Origin: Acidobacteriaceae bacterium
GTDB lineage: Bacteria > Acidobacteriota > Terriglobia > Terriglobales > Acidobacteriaceae
Reading direction: 5' to 3'
Length of the DNA stretch: 59,630 nucleotides
Assembly (NCBI GenBank): GCA_030041305.1
Contig: JASHOC010000139.1
Location: forward strand, 1-59,630
Position numbers and translations under genes: made by a program. Shown here one piece after another: positions 1 to 9,939 of the stretch. A model generated the notes under the pieces. The model had not been told where the DNA came from and searched no databases. It was given only the letters and a program-made list of their open reading frames with translations. Each line of letters begins with the position of its first letter. The first letter of the stretch is position 1.

Positions 1-94
1 GAGCAGAACCTCGAACGTTGAGTGGCGTTTTTCCCAAGAAAACGCCACCCGGCACGCCCCTCAAAACTTCACGGGAATTGGAGAACCGCCGTAA
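1..94 (+). repeat. MITE-like element, family I, copy 1 (5' end cut by window edge)
   Basis: This is the 3' part of a 118-bp element found complete at 2531, 30802, 49484 and 50530. It carries the inner hairpin GTGGCGTTTT / AAAACGCCAC with a 7-nt loop and the right terminal repeat AATTGGAGAACCGC followed by CGTAA. The left terminal repeat lies outside the window. It has the same orientation as the other four copies. Confidence 0.9.
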
Positions 95-208
95 ACCCGC
101 TAACCGCGCCAAAGCATCCACAACTCCCGCTTGTCGCTTGCCCATTCTCGTGGTTGGTGCATGGTCCCTGCGCCGATTACACTTCTCCTGGACGATAAGG
201 GGACCCGG

Positions 209-2440
209 ATGCTCAATCGGCGCGCATTTCTGAAAACCAGCTTAGGAACCGGAGCCGCTGTTCTCCCCGTCTCCGCCGCGCTCAACGCCCTCCAACCCGC
301 CGCCATCGCGGCAGGTCAGCCCGGCGGCGCATCTGCATTGCAGCTCGTCGCCTTGCCCTCGCGTCTTGCGCCCATCGACCCGGCGTCGGAGCCTTGGCAG
401 CAGCGGATCCGCCGCGTTGGCCAGACCAACATGACCGAGCATGATCCGGTGGCGATGAACATCGAGGAATGGGCCGACTACTGGCATAACGCCGGCGCGC
501 AAATCGTCTTCGTGAGCGTGACCGGCATCCTCGCCTTTTACCCCTCCAAAGTAAAGTTCCACCAGTGGGGAAAATTCCTCAATGGCCGCGACTTTTTCGG
601 CGAGTGCACAGCCGCGGCCAAGAAGCGCAACATGCGCGTGGTCGCGCGCATGAGCCCCGATCTCAACTGGGGCGACGCGCTCGCGGCGCATCCCGAATGG
701 GCCATGCGCTACAAGGATGGTTCCGTGCAATTCAGCGCCGAAGACCCGCGCCTTTTCAAGACCTGCATGTTCTCCACCTACATGGACGATTATGTCCCGG
801 CCCTCATCCGCGAAGTCAGTTCGCTCTACAATGTGGATTGCTTCTACACCAACGGCTGGCCGCCGCTGGGCAGCCTGCCCGACTGCCATTGCGCCATCTG
901 CAGCAAGCTTCCGCCGGCCGATACCCCCACCTATTGGCGCGCCTTCAACGACCGCGTCTTCCAGCTCTGGACCAGGTACGACGCGCTCGCCAAAGAGAAG
1001 CGTCCGGATTGCTTCTTCTTCGCCAACCTTGGCGGTAACGTGCGCGGCGGACCGAATCTTGACCGCTTGGGCAAAATCGCAGCGTGGTTCCAAGCCGACA
1101 ACCAGGGGCGCAGCTACGGCAACGACCAGGTGTGGGGATGCAGTTTGCAAGGCCGGGTTTGCAACGCCATCATGGACGGAAAATTCGCGGCCAACGTCAC
1201 CGCGGCCTACTCCACCGGCGCCGTGAGCTGGCGTAACGCATCGAAAAACCCTGACGAAGCGCGTATGTGGATGAATGAAACCCTCGCCGGCGGCATGGTT
1301 CCGTATTACCATTTCGTCGGCGCGGAAGACGGCCTGGGCGAAGATCGCCGCTGGCAAAAAGTCGGCTCCGATTATTTTCAGTGGACCGCCAAGCACGACG
1401 CCCACCTCGCCGTGCGCCGGTCGATCGCCAATATCGGCGTCGTGTTCGGTCAAAGCACGCAGCTTCTTTACCCGGGTCCCGCCGCGGTTCGCTCCCGCGC
1501 GTACATGCACGAAACCACGCAGGGCCTTTACGATGCTTTGCTCCGCGGCCGCTTCGCTTTCGACTTCGTCCACGAAGATCGCCTCGAGCCCGAGCGTCTG
1601 GCGAAGTATCGCGCCCTCATTCTTCCCAACGTCGCCATGCTCAGTGACGCCCAGTGCCATCAGATTCGCGCCTTCGTCGATTCCGGCGGCTCGCTTATGG
1701 CCAGCTTTGAAACCGGCCTCTACGATGAGAATCTCAATTCCCGCGCGGAGTTCGGCCTTGCCGATCTGTTGGGCATCTCCAAAGCCGGCGATGTTATCGG
1801 CACAAACGGGAATGCCTACTACGCGCGCATCGAGCGCCAGCACCCCATTCTCGACGGCTTCCACGACACCAACTGGATTCCGGGCGCGCAGAATCGCGTT
1901 CCCCTCAAGCCCGTCCAGGAAGCGGTGCTCTCCGTCGTTCCGGGCTTCGTGCGTTATCCTCCGGAGCTGGCGTATCCGCCCATTTCGCACACGGATGAGC
2001 CGGCAGTGGTCCTGCGCGAACTCGGTCCCAGCCGGATCGCCTTTTTTCCCGGAGACGTCGAGCGCACCTACTGGCTCACCGGTCACGGCGACCTGCTGCG
2101 CCTGCTCGGCAACACCCTCCGCTGGATCACGCGCGACGAGCGTATCGTCGATCTATCCGGCGAGGGTTTCGTAGAAATGTTCGCCTGGGAAACGGCCCCG
2201 GGTTACGCCGTTCACGTGTTGAATTACACGAATCCCGACGCCCAGCATGGATGGATCCAGACCACCCACCCCATTGGGCCGCAAGTGGTCCGAATGAAAC
2301 TACCGGCGGGTGTGCGCGTAAAATCGGTCGAGTTGCTGCGCGCCGAATCCAGCGTCATGTTCAACGCCGATGGGCAGATTCTTGAGTTTACGATTCCAGG
2401 AGTCGAGGACTACGAGGTAGCCGCGATCACCATCTCATAA
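209..2440 (+). CDS. Tat-exported glycoside hydrolase-like protein (GHL6-type barrel with beta-galactosidase trimerization-like domain)
   Basis: The 743-residue product begins with a twin-arginine signal (NRRAFLK at residues 3-9, then a hydrophobic Ala-rich stretch), so it is predicted to be exported folded. The middle, about residues 75-390, looks like the TIM-barrel of the putative glycosyl hydrolases of the GHL6/GH42-like group, with an aromatic-rich pocket and the phrase DCFYTNGWPP. The stretch from about 420 to 620 (YRALILPNVAMLSD, then SGGSLMASFETG) resembles the flavodoxin-like trimerization domain of GH42 beta-galactosidases. The ATG at 209 was chosen because it directly precedes the Tat signal and follows AAGGGG; a longer in-frame start at 131 adds unrelated residues. 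The substrate cannot be read from the sequence. The gene is flanked by two same-orientation copies of the 118-bp repeat. Confidence 0.72.
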   Translation: MLNRRAFLKTSLGTGAAVLPVSAALNALQPAAIAAGQPGGASALQLVALPSRLAPIDPASEPWQQRIRRVGQTNMTEHDPVAMNIEEWADYWHNAGAQIVFVSVTGILAFYPSKVKFHQWGKFLNGRDFFGECTAAAKKRNMRVVARMSPDLNWGDALAAHPEWAMRYKDGSVQFSAEDPRLFKTCMFSTYMDDYVPALIREVSSLYNVDCFYTNGWPPLGSLPDCHCAICSKLPPADTPTYWRAFNDRVFQLWTRYDALAKEKRPDCFFFANLGGNVRGGPNLDRLGKIAAWFQADNQGRSYGNDQVWGCSLQGRVCNAIMDGKFAANVTAAYSTGAVSWRNASKNPDEARMWMNETLAGGMVPYYHFVGAEDGLGEDRRWQKVGSDYFQWTAKHDAHLAVRRSIANIGVVFGQSTQLLYPGPAAVRSRAYMHETTQGLYDALLRGRFAFDFVHEDRLEPERLAKYRALILPNVAMLSDAQCHQIRAFVDSGGSLMASFETGLYDENLNSRAEFGLADLLGISKAGDVIGTNGNAYYARIERQHPILDGFHDTNWIPGAQNRVPLKPVQEAVLSVVPGFVRYPPELAYPPISHTDEPAVVLRELGPSRIAFFPGDVERTYWLTGHGDLLRLLGNTLRWITRDERIVDLSGEGFVEMFAWETAPGYAVHVLNYTNPDAQHGWIQTTHPIGPQVVRMKLPAGVRVKSVELLRAESSVMFNADGQILEFTIPGVEDYEVAAITIS

Positions 2441-2530
2441 GTTGCGCGCGACGTCGTCAACCGCGACGCGAGAAAGCCGCGCGCACGGCAAATGAACATT
2501 CTGCACTAGAGAAAACCGGCGTCGGCCGAT

Positions 2531-2648
2531 TATAGCGGTTCTCCAATTGGTGTAGAGCGGAACCTCGAACGTTGAGTGGCGTTTTTCCCAAGAAAACGCC
2601 ACCTGGCACGCCCCTCAAAACTCCACGGGAATTGGAGAACCGCCGTAA
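2531..2648 (+). repeat. MITE-like element, family I, copy 2
   Basis: Complete 118-bp copy: TATAGCGGTTCTCCAATT at the left, AATTGGAGAACCGCCGTAA at the right (14-bp perfect terminal inverted repeats), and an inner 10-bp stem with 7-nt loop. It sits between the convergent ends of the glycosidase-like gene and the suf operon, 16 nt from the sufT stop codon. Confidence 0.93.
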
Positions 2649-2664
2649 GCGCGACCAACAATGG

Positions 2665-3084
2665 TCAGCGAACGATTTTAAACGCCGATTGGCTCTGTGC
2701 CGGCGCTCCAAAAGTGCTGTCAAATCCGAGCGCAAGCTTCGCGTCTTCCGACATCTTGGCCGGGGTCCACGGCGGATCGAAAACAACCTCCACCTTCACC
2801 TCGCGCACCTCAGGCAATCGCGCGAGCTTCGTCTCCACGTCTTTCTTCAGCACTTCGCTCATCCCGCAGCCCGGCGCAGTCAACGTCATGTGAATCTCGA
2901 TGCGTTTGCCGCTTTCAACCGGGACCACGGCGGCCGAGTAAATGAGTCCGAGATCGACAATATTCACCGGGATCTCCGGGTCCCGCACCGTCTTCAACGC
3001 CCGCCACATCGCTTCTTCGCGAAACTCCGAAGCCGCACCTTGCGGTTCACGCTCGTCACCACGGGTTGTGGATTCAACAGCCAT
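2665..3084 (-). CDS. sufT: SufT-like MIP18/DUF59 family Fe-S assembly protein
   Basis: The 139-residue product matches the MIP18 (DUF59, PaaD-like) family: AMWRALKTVRDPEIPVNIVDLG at the start of the domain (quoted in part: DPEIPVNIVDLG), then TLTAPGCGMSE with the single conserved cysteine, and VEVVFDPPWTPAKMSEDAK at the end. These proteins help mature iron-sulfur clusters. It is the last gene of the suf operon, 17 nt after sufU on the same strand. The first 25 residues are polar and not conserved, so a start slightly downstream is possible. The C-terminal tail after the domain is short and divergent. Confidence 0.88.
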   Translation of the reverse strand: MAVESTTRGDEREPQGAASEFREEAMWRALKTVRDPEIPVNIVDLGLIYSAAVVPVESGKRIEIHMTLTAPGCGMSEVLKKDVETKLARLPEVREVKVEVVFDPPWTPAKMSEDAKLALGFDSTFGAPAQSQSAFKIVR

Positions 3085-3101
3085 TTCTCAACTCCGCAGC
3101 G

Positions 3102-3554
3102 TCACTCGGTAGAAACGACGTCCTGCTTGCCTTCCAGCGCGGACTGCATCGTGTGCCAGGCCAGCGTGGCGCATTTCACGCGCACCGGAAATTTCGAAAC
3201 TCCGGCAAAGGCGGCCAGTTTACCCAGTATTGTCCGCTCTTCCGGAGTCTTCGCCCCACCTGTCACCAGGCGGTGAAACTCCTCAAAGAGCCGCGCCGCC
3301 TCCTCTTTGCTCTTGCCCTTCACGCTTTGCGTCATCATTGACGCCGACGCCCGTGAAATCGCGCATCCTGAGCCTTGAAAGCCGATGTCGCGGATGGCGT
3401 CGCCCTCCACATCCAGAAACACCGTGAACCGGTCGCCGCACAGCGGGTTGTAACCCTCGGCGCTGCGGTTGGTCGCCTCGGGCCGGCGATAATTGCGCGG
3501 CGCCTTGCTGTGCTCCAGAATGACTTCCTGGTACAACTCGTCGAGTTCCGTCAT
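3102..3554 (-). CDS. sufU: SufU, iron-sulfur scaffold / zinc-dependent sulfur acceptor
   Basis: The 150-residue product is a SufU-type member of the IscU family. It keeps the three ligand cysteines in NPLCGD, GSGCAIS and VKCATLAWH. The insertion between the second and third cysteines (about FEEFHRLVTGG) is typical of SufU rather than IscU. SufU accepts persulfide sulfur from SufS by zinc-ligand exchange in Gram-positive systems. Its start overlaps the sufS stop by 4 nt (ATGA), a strong sign of translational coupling. A second, distinct IscU-like protein is encoded at 50152-50517. Confidence 0.93.
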   Translation of the reverse strand: MTELDELYQEVILEHSKAPRNYRRPEATNRSAEGYNPLCGDRFTVFLDVEGDAIRDIGFQGSGCAISRASASMMTQSVKGKSKEEAARLFEEFHRLVTGGAKTPEERTILGKLAAFAGVSKFPVRVKCATLAWHTMQSALEGKQDVVSTE

Positions 3555-4849
3555 CCAAACACCTCATGCGCCTTCGCGATCCCCTCCACCAGCGCGTCAA
3601 TGTCTTCGCGTGTGTTGTACACGGCGAACGACGCCCGCGCCGTAGCCGGAATGCCAAACCGGTCCATCACCGGCTGCGCGCAATGATGTCCGGTCCGAAT
3701 CGCCACGCCTTCGCGATCGAGAATCGTCCCCAGGTCGTGAGGATGCACGTGATCGGATACGAACGAGAGTACGCCCGCCCGCTGACTTGCCGTCCCGATC
3801 AATCGCACCCCGGGGATCGCTCCTACGGCTTCCGTTGCGTAGGTCAGCAGATCCTGCCCGTGCGCCGCAACATAGTCCATGCCCAACTCGCTCACATATT
3901 CGAGCGCCGCGCCCAAGCCGACGGCTCCGGCGATGTCGGGCGTTCCCGCCTCGAATTTGAAAGGCAGTTCGTTGTACGTGGTTTTCTCAAAGGTGACGGA
4001 GCGGATCATGTCCCCGCCGCCCTGGTACGGCGGCATGGAGTCGAGCAGCGCCGCTTTGCCGTAAAGCGCTCCGATTCCCGTTGGCCCATAAACCTTGTGC
4101 CCTGAGAAGACGTAAAAATCGCAGTCGAGCGCCTGCACATCCACGGGCAAATGCGGCGCGGCCTGCGCTCCATCCACCAGTACAGGCACGTTCTGTTGAT
4201 GCGCGAGATGAATGATGCGACGCAGCGGGTTCACCGTCCCTAGCGCATTCGAAACGTGCGTCACCGCGATGATGCGCGTGCGCGGCCCGATGAGCCTCTC
4301 GAATTCCTCCATCAGCAATTCGCCGCGGTCATTGATGGGAGCCACGCGCAGCCGCGCCTGCTTTTCCTCGCACAGCATCTGCCACGGCACGATGTTCGAG
4401 TGGTGCTCCATGGCGGTGATCAGCACGTCGTCGCCGGCCGCCACGTGCGCGCGCCCGTAGCTCTGCGCCACAAGGTTAATCGCCTCGGTGGCCCCGCGCA
4501 CAAACACCATTTCCCGCGCATCCGCGGCATGAAGGAAGCTTTGCACCGTGCGCCTCGCCGCGTCGTGCGCCTCGGTCGCGCGTACTGAAAGCGTGTGCAC
4601 GCCGCGATGAATGTTGGCGTTATCCTGCTCGTAGTAGCGCGTGATGGCGCGAATCACCGCCCATGGCTTTTGCGATGTGGCCCCATTATCGAGATACACC
4701 AGCCGTTTGCCGTGAACACGCTGACCAAGGATCGGAAAGTCGCGGCGGATTCTTTCGATATCCGGAAAACCTGCGCTCGGAGCAGAGGCTTCTTGCGCCG
4801 AAGCTTCCTGCAGCGGTTCGGAAATCGGGTGATGGGCAAGCCGTGTCAT
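3551..4849 (-). CDS. sufS: SufS, group II cysteine desulfurase
   Basis: The 432-residue PLP enzyme releases sulfur from cysteine as a persulfide for cluster assembly. The PLP lysine is K252 in FSGHKVYGPTG, and the persulfide-forming cysteine is C390 in RTGHHCAQP, the group II (SufS/CsdA) context. N-terminal RRDFPIL and YLDNGATSQKP are also diagnostic. The first 30 residues are an extra low-complexity Ala/Ser/Glu extension. It overlaps sufD by 4 nt upstream and sufU by 4 nt downstream. Confidence 0.96.
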   Translation of the reverse strand: MTRLAHHPISEPLQEASAQEASAPSAGFPDIERIRRDFPILGQRVHGKRLVYLDNGATSQKPWAVIRAITRYYEQDNANIHRGVHTLSVRATEAHDAARRTVQSFLHAADAREMVFVRGATEAINLVAQSYGRAHVAAGDDVLITAMEHHSNIVPWQMLCEEKQARLRVAPINDRGELLMEEFERLIGPRTRIIAVTHVSNALGTVNPLRRIIHLAHQQNVPVLVDGAQAAPHLPVDVQALDCDFYVFSGHKVYGPTGIGALYGKAALLDSMPPYQGGGDMIRSVTFEKTTYNELPFKFEAGTPDIAGAVGLGAALEYVSELGMDYVAAHGQDLLTYATEAVGAIPGVRLIGTASQRAGVLSFVSDHVHPHDLGTILDREGVAIRTGHHCAQPVMDRFGIPATARASFAVYNTREDIDALVEGIAKAHEVFG

Positions 4850-6288
4850 CCAACTTCCTCCCAGTTCCGCGCATTCTCGTCCTGACGCTCGACTGTCGCC
4901 GCAGGACGCGCCCGCCGCGCCACCTCCAAAAGACGCTCATGGGTCAAGGCCTCGGCGAACCTCCGCACCGGAGCTTCCTGCATGCGATCCAGACATTCGG
5001 CCGCGAACGCGTACAGCAAAAGCTTGCGCGCGGCAACCTCGTCCAGCCCTCGCGAGCGCAAATAAAACAGCGGCTCCTCTTCGATCTGGCCGATGGTCGC
5101 GCCATGCGTGCACTTCACGTCATCGGCATGAATCTCCAACTGCGGTTTGGTGTCGATGCGTGCCTCGTCGGAAAGCAGCAAATTGCGATTAGTCTGCTTG
5201 GCGTCGGTCTTTTGCGCGTCCGGGTGCACCACGATGCGCCCGTGAAACACCCCGTGCGCCTGCTCGTCGAGAATGCCGTTATAAAACTGGCGGCTGCTTC
5301 CATTCGGCTTGGCGTGCTCCACCAGCATGTAGTTGTCCAGGTGCTGCCGGCCCTCGCCCACGAACAGGCCGTTGATCAGGCACTCCCCGCCCTCGCCGGC
5401 AAGCACCGGATGCACATTGTTGCGCACCAGTCCGCCGCCCAGCAGCATGGAGTGCGAAGCCAGTCGCGCGCCGCGCCCCAGCTCCACGCGCAGCGTGGAG
5501 AGATTGAAGGAGGCAAGGTTTTCGCGCTCCACCAGGTAATGCGAAACCGCCGCGTCCTGGCCGGCCACGAGTTCGGTGACGGAGTTGCACATCGCCGCGC
5601 CTTCCCCCAGCGACACGTAATCCTCAACCACCGCAACCTGGCTCGCGTCTTCGACGATCACGAGGGTGCGGGGATGGATCATCGTGGCCGCGCCGCCGTC
5701 CGCCGTGACGTAAAGCAGGTGCACCGGCTGCTCGATCGCCGCTCCGCGCCGGATGCGCAAATACGCGCCGTCTTCCCACAGCGCAGTGTTGAGCGCCACA
5801 AACACATCCCGGCGCACGTCGGCATAACCGCCCAACTGCTGCTCAATCCCGGTGGGAGCGCATCCTTCCATGCCGCAGTCCAGCGCCCGCGCCAAAGAGC
5901 ATATTTCGAGTCCCGCGGGAAGGCTGCGCGCATCGGAGATCCCGGGCGCAAAACGTCCGTTCACAAACACCAGCCGGCACGCCGAGCCCGTCAGCCGGTA
6001 GGCTTCAATCTGCTCCGCGGTAACCGCCGCATGGCTCGCCGCTGCGCGCCGGAAGGGCGTCCGCGCCAGCGCCGCTACGCTGGTGAACCGCCAATCTTCG
6101 TCGTGCGTGGTGGGAAATCCCTTCTCGCGAAACAGCTCCCACGCCTCATCGCGCAGATTTCGCATCCACTCCGGCTCGCGCCGTTCGAGCGCGCGCAACC
6201 CGCCGTAGGCCTCAAGATAATTGTCCATTGGTTTGGCGACTGTCGCCATCGTCTCCCGCCTCAACTCTGCCTCGATCGCGCCGCTCAT
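4846..6288 (-). CDS. sufD: SufD, Fe-S cluster assembly scaffold subunit
   Basis: The 480-residue protein has the SufB/SufD beta-helix core, with conserved segments LLSDEARIDTKPQLEIHADDVKC (quoted in part: DTKPQLEIHADDVKC), THGATIGQIEEE and LFYLRSRG near the C-terminus. SufD is the catalytically silent partner of SufB in the SufBCD scaffold complex. It overlaps sufC by 4 nt and sufS by 4 nt. A second internal methionine at residue 14 (MATVAKP) could also serve as start. Confidence 0.95.
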   Translation of the reverse strand: MSGAIEAELRRETMATVAKPMDNYLEAYGGLRALERREPEWMRNLRDEAWELFREKGFPTTHDEDWRFTSVAALARTPFRRAAASHAAVTAEQIEAYRLTGSACRLVFVNGRFAPGISDARSLPAGLEICSLARALDCGMEGCAPTGIEQQLGGYADVRRDVFVALNTALWEDGAYLRIRRGAAIEQPVHLLYVTADGGAATMIHPRTLVIVEDASQVAVVEDYVSLGEGAAMCNSVTELVAGQDAAVSHYLVERENLASFNLSTLRVELGRGARLASHSMLLGGGLVRNNVHPVLAGEGGECLINGLFVGEGRQHLDNYMLVEHAKPNGSSRQFYNGILDEQAHGVFHGRIVVHPDAQKTDAKQTNRNLLLSDEARIDTKPQLEIHADDVKCTHGATIGQIEEEPLFYLRSRGLDEVAARKLLLYAFAAECLDRMQEAPVRRFAEALTHERLLEVARRARPAATVERQDENARNWEEVG

Positions 6289-7046
6289 GCCGGCTGCGCC
6301 TCAGCTTCGGTCCAGCCGTAGCCCTTCTCTTCCAGCTCCAGCGCCAGCTCCGGCCCGCCGGAACGCACAATCTTCCCATCCACCAGCACATGCACGAAAT
6401 CGGGAGCGATGTAATTTAGTAGCCGCTGGTAATGCGTGATCACCAGGAACGCGCGCTGGCTCGAACGCAACGCATTCACGCCCTCGGCCACAATTTTCAG
6501 CGCGTCGATGTCCAGTCCGGAATCGGTCTCGTCCAGAATGGCCAGCCTCGGCTCCAGCATCGCCATCTGCAGAATCTCGTTACGCTTTTTCTCGCCGCCC
6601 GAAAAGCCTTCATTTAACGAGCGGCTCATCAGCGCATCATCCATTTCCAGCAGTTTGAGCCGCTCGCGAAAAACCGGCAGAAAATCCATTGCGTCCAGCT
6701 CATCCTCCCCGCGATATTTGCGGATCGCATTCATGGCCGAGCGCAGAAAATAGGCGTTGCCGATCCCCGGAATTTCCACCGGGTATTGAAACGCCAGAAA
6801 CACGCCTTCGCACGCCGCCTCTTCCGGCTTCATCTGCAGCAGGTCCTTACCCGCGTAAAGAACACGCCCTTGCGTGACCTCGTAAGACTCGCGCCGCGCC
6901 AGCACTTGCGCCAGCGTGCTCTTGCCTGAGCCGTTCGGGCCCATGATGGAGTGCACTTCGCCCGCGTTCAGCACCAGATTCACGCCTTTCAAAATCTGGT
7001 GCCCATCCACCGACGCGTGCAAATCTTCAATCTCTAACAATGCCAT
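6285..7046 (-). CDS. sufC: SufC, ABC-type ATPase of the SufBCD complex
   Basis: The 253-residue protein has Walker A GPNGSGKS (residues 36-43), the SufC-specific signature FSGGEKKRNEI and Walker B LAILDETDSGLD. It powers conformational change of the SufBCD scaffold rather than transport. The ATG at 7046 begins MALLEIEDLHA, the conserved SufC start, and is preceded by GGAG. An in-frame ATG 15 nt upstream is possible but less well spaced. It ends in a 4-nt overlap with sufD. Confidence 0.96.
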   Translation of the reverse strand: MALLEIEDLHASVDGHQILKGVNLVLNAGEVHSIMGPNGSGKSTLAQVLARRESYEVTQGRVLYAGKDLLQMKPEEAACEGVFLAFQYPVEIPGIGNAYFLRSAMNAIRKYRGEDELDAMDFLPVFRERLKLLEMDDALMSRSLNEGFSGGEKKRNEILQMAMLEPRLAILDETDSGLDIDALKIVAEGVNALRSSQRAFLVITHYQRLLNYIAPDFVHVLVDGKIVRSGGPELALELEEKGYGWTEAEAQPA

Positions 7047-7105
7047 CCTTTTCTTCTCCATAATTCGTAAGCCGCTCACGCGCTGACCCGCTGACTCGCT
7101 GTCGT

Positions 7106-8563
<1,458 letters not shown>

Positions 8564-8672
8564 CTTCACCCCTGCTGGATCGCGTACGGATGGCTGGCCG
8601 GCCATCCTTGTTCGCCGCGCCCGCCCGGATTCGCTACCTCTTAGATGACCCACCGGGTGAGCGGTTCCCAAA

Positions 8673-8697
8673 ATATAGGACTGATTTGGTCCTATAT
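8673..8697 (-). promoter_or_regulatory. Rrf2/IscR-like operator upstream of suf operon
   Basis: A perfect 25-bp dyad, ATATAGGAC-N7-GTCCTATAT, lies 110 bp upstream of sufB. Its layout ATA-N3-GAC-N7-GTC-N3-TAT matches the spacing of E. coli IscR type 1 sites, and the central 7 bp are AT-rich. A possible promoter on the minus strand is TTGAAA (8727-8732) with TAGACT (8703-8708), which would place the dyad at the transcription start. Binding by an Rrf2-family Fe-S sensor is inferred; no such gene is in the window. Confidence 0.6.
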
Positions 8698-9001
8698 GAT
8701 CCAGTCTACACGCATCCCCTTCCCGCTTTCAAGGTTTCCCGAGACCTGGCTTTGGCACGGCTTTGCGCGCGGATTTGGCATATGCCATTTTTCTCACCGA
8801 GCCGGGAACAGGGCGGCGCAAAGCCGGCATCCCGTAAACGTGCATCCGGCACGGTCAACCCCTTACCAAAGTGTTCCCCCTCATTTCAAAGTTCTTCCGC
8901 CACAAACGCCCTTGCTGGTCATTTCCTTCGTTTGCGCTACGCTGAATCGAAAACAAAAAAAGGCCATCGAACACCGGAAATAAGGTTCGCCGGCATGCAT
9001 C

Positions 9002-9049
9002 TTTTTTGAAGCGCCTGCGAGGGATATTTTTTGAGGCGCCAACGAGGGG
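9002..9049. repeat. Two 23-bp direct repeats, period 25 bp
   Basis: Two copies of TTTTTTGARGCGCC followed by a CGAGGG block lie at 9002-9024 and 9027-9049, matching at about 19 of 23 positions. They directly precede the 41-bp repeat array and do not share its core motif. Confidence 0.7.
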
Positions 9050-9068
9050 AGTTGCGACAACCCCCCTG

Positions 9069-9246
9069 TTTTCAAACACTTGTGCATCCAAGGAAAGATA
9101 ACCTCCACGTTTTCAAACACTTGCCGCTTGAGAAAGGAGTAAGCCTACTTTTTTCAAACACTTGCGCGGCAAAACGGACTTAACTGCCTTGTTTTCAAAT
9201 ACTTGTAGTTCAGTTGAGAAATAACTCCCTTGTTTTCAAACACTTG
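9069..9246. repeat. Array of five 14-bp motifs at exact 41-bp intervals
   Basis: TTTTCAAACACTTG (one copy has T for C at position 9) starts at 9069, 9110, 9151, 9192 and 9233. The step is 41 bp each time. The 27-bp intervals are related only loosely (a shared taact/taacc and cct region), so the cores are much better conserved than the rest. The array sits in the 881-bp stretch without genes between sufB and the molybdenum hydroxylase genes. The reverse complement CAAGTGTTTGAAA resembles the motif upstream of the efflux genes at 44651 and 46574. It looks like a multi-site protein-binding array. Nothing recognisable lies from 9247 to 9444 apart from the GGAGGT before 9445. Confidence 0.85.
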
Positions 9247-9444
9247 TGAGACAGAAAGATGGCTGGCCCGGGGGGAGACGCACCGTCGGCCGGAAAGGAG
9301 AGACCGAATCACTGACACGGTGTGACCCGAACCACTTCACAACCGGCACGAGCCACTGCCGCGCCCCGAACACCGCCCCGCGAAGCCCAATTGCGCTATG
9401 CTGGTCAGTACGGTCGACCCAGCCAGCCTTCCGCGGAGGTTGGA

Positions 9445-9939
9445 ATGGAAAAGTATCTCCTGAACGTGAACGGCGCCCGCCTTCCGGTCGAAGCTCCCGA
9501 CGGCGAATCTCTTCTTTTTGTTCTGCGCAACCACCTGAATCTGACCGGAACCAAATACGGCTGCGGGGAAGGCCAGTGCGGCGCGTGTACGGTTCTGCTT
9601 AACGGCCGCCCTGTCCGCTCCTGCCTCACCTCTGCCTCCTCGGCCGCCGGCGCGGAAATCGTCACCATCGAGGGCCTGGAGCAAAACGGCAAGCTCAGCC
9701 CTGTACAGCAGGCGTTCGTGGATGAAGGCGCGCTCCAGTGCGGCTACTGCACCCCCGGCATGATCCTGAGCGCCACTTCCCTGCTCCGTTCGACGCCCCA
9801 TCCCAACGACGACGAAATTGTAATGGCCATGAACGGCAACATCTGCCGCTGCGGAACCTATCCGCGCATTCTCGCCGCCATCCGCCGCGCCGCGAGCCTG
9901 CAATCTCCACGTCCAGCGGAAGAGGGACCAACCTCATGA
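9445..9939 (+). CDS. Molybdenum hydroxylase small subunit, two [2Fe-2S] clusters (IorA/CoxS type)
   Basis: The 164-residue protein has the plant-type ferredoxin cluster motif GCGEGQCGACTVLLNG with a later SC, and the C-terminal helical cluster motif QCGYCTPGM and NICRCGTYPRI. It passes electrons from a molybdenum site. It has no signal peptide. The ATG at 9445 follows GGAGGT by 4 nt; an upstream in-frame start at 9322 adds nonconserved sequence. It overlaps the large subunit gene by 4 nt (ATGA), so the two are coupled. Confidence 0.92.
   Translation: MEKYLLNVNGARLPVEAPDGESLLFVLRNHLNLTGTKYGCGEGQCGACTVLLNGRPVRSCLTSASSAAGAEIVTIEGLEQNGKLSPVQQAFVDEGALQCGYCTPGMILSATSLLRSTPHPNDDEIVMAMNGNICRCGTYPRILAAIRRAASLQSPRPAEEGPTS

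Noticed and set aside
242-2086. 614-codon open frame on the minus strand
   Set aside because: It lies fully opposite the Tat glycosidase-like gene and shows no family motif. Long antisense frames are common in such GC-rich genes.
9069-9246. CRISPR array
   Set aside because: Repeats are only 14 bp, the 27-bp intervals are related to each other, and no cas genes are near.
9247-9444. Sigma-54 promoter before the Mo-hydroxylase genes
   Set aside because: GGCACG followed by CTGCC is present near 9345, but the GG to GC distance is 11 bp instead of 10.
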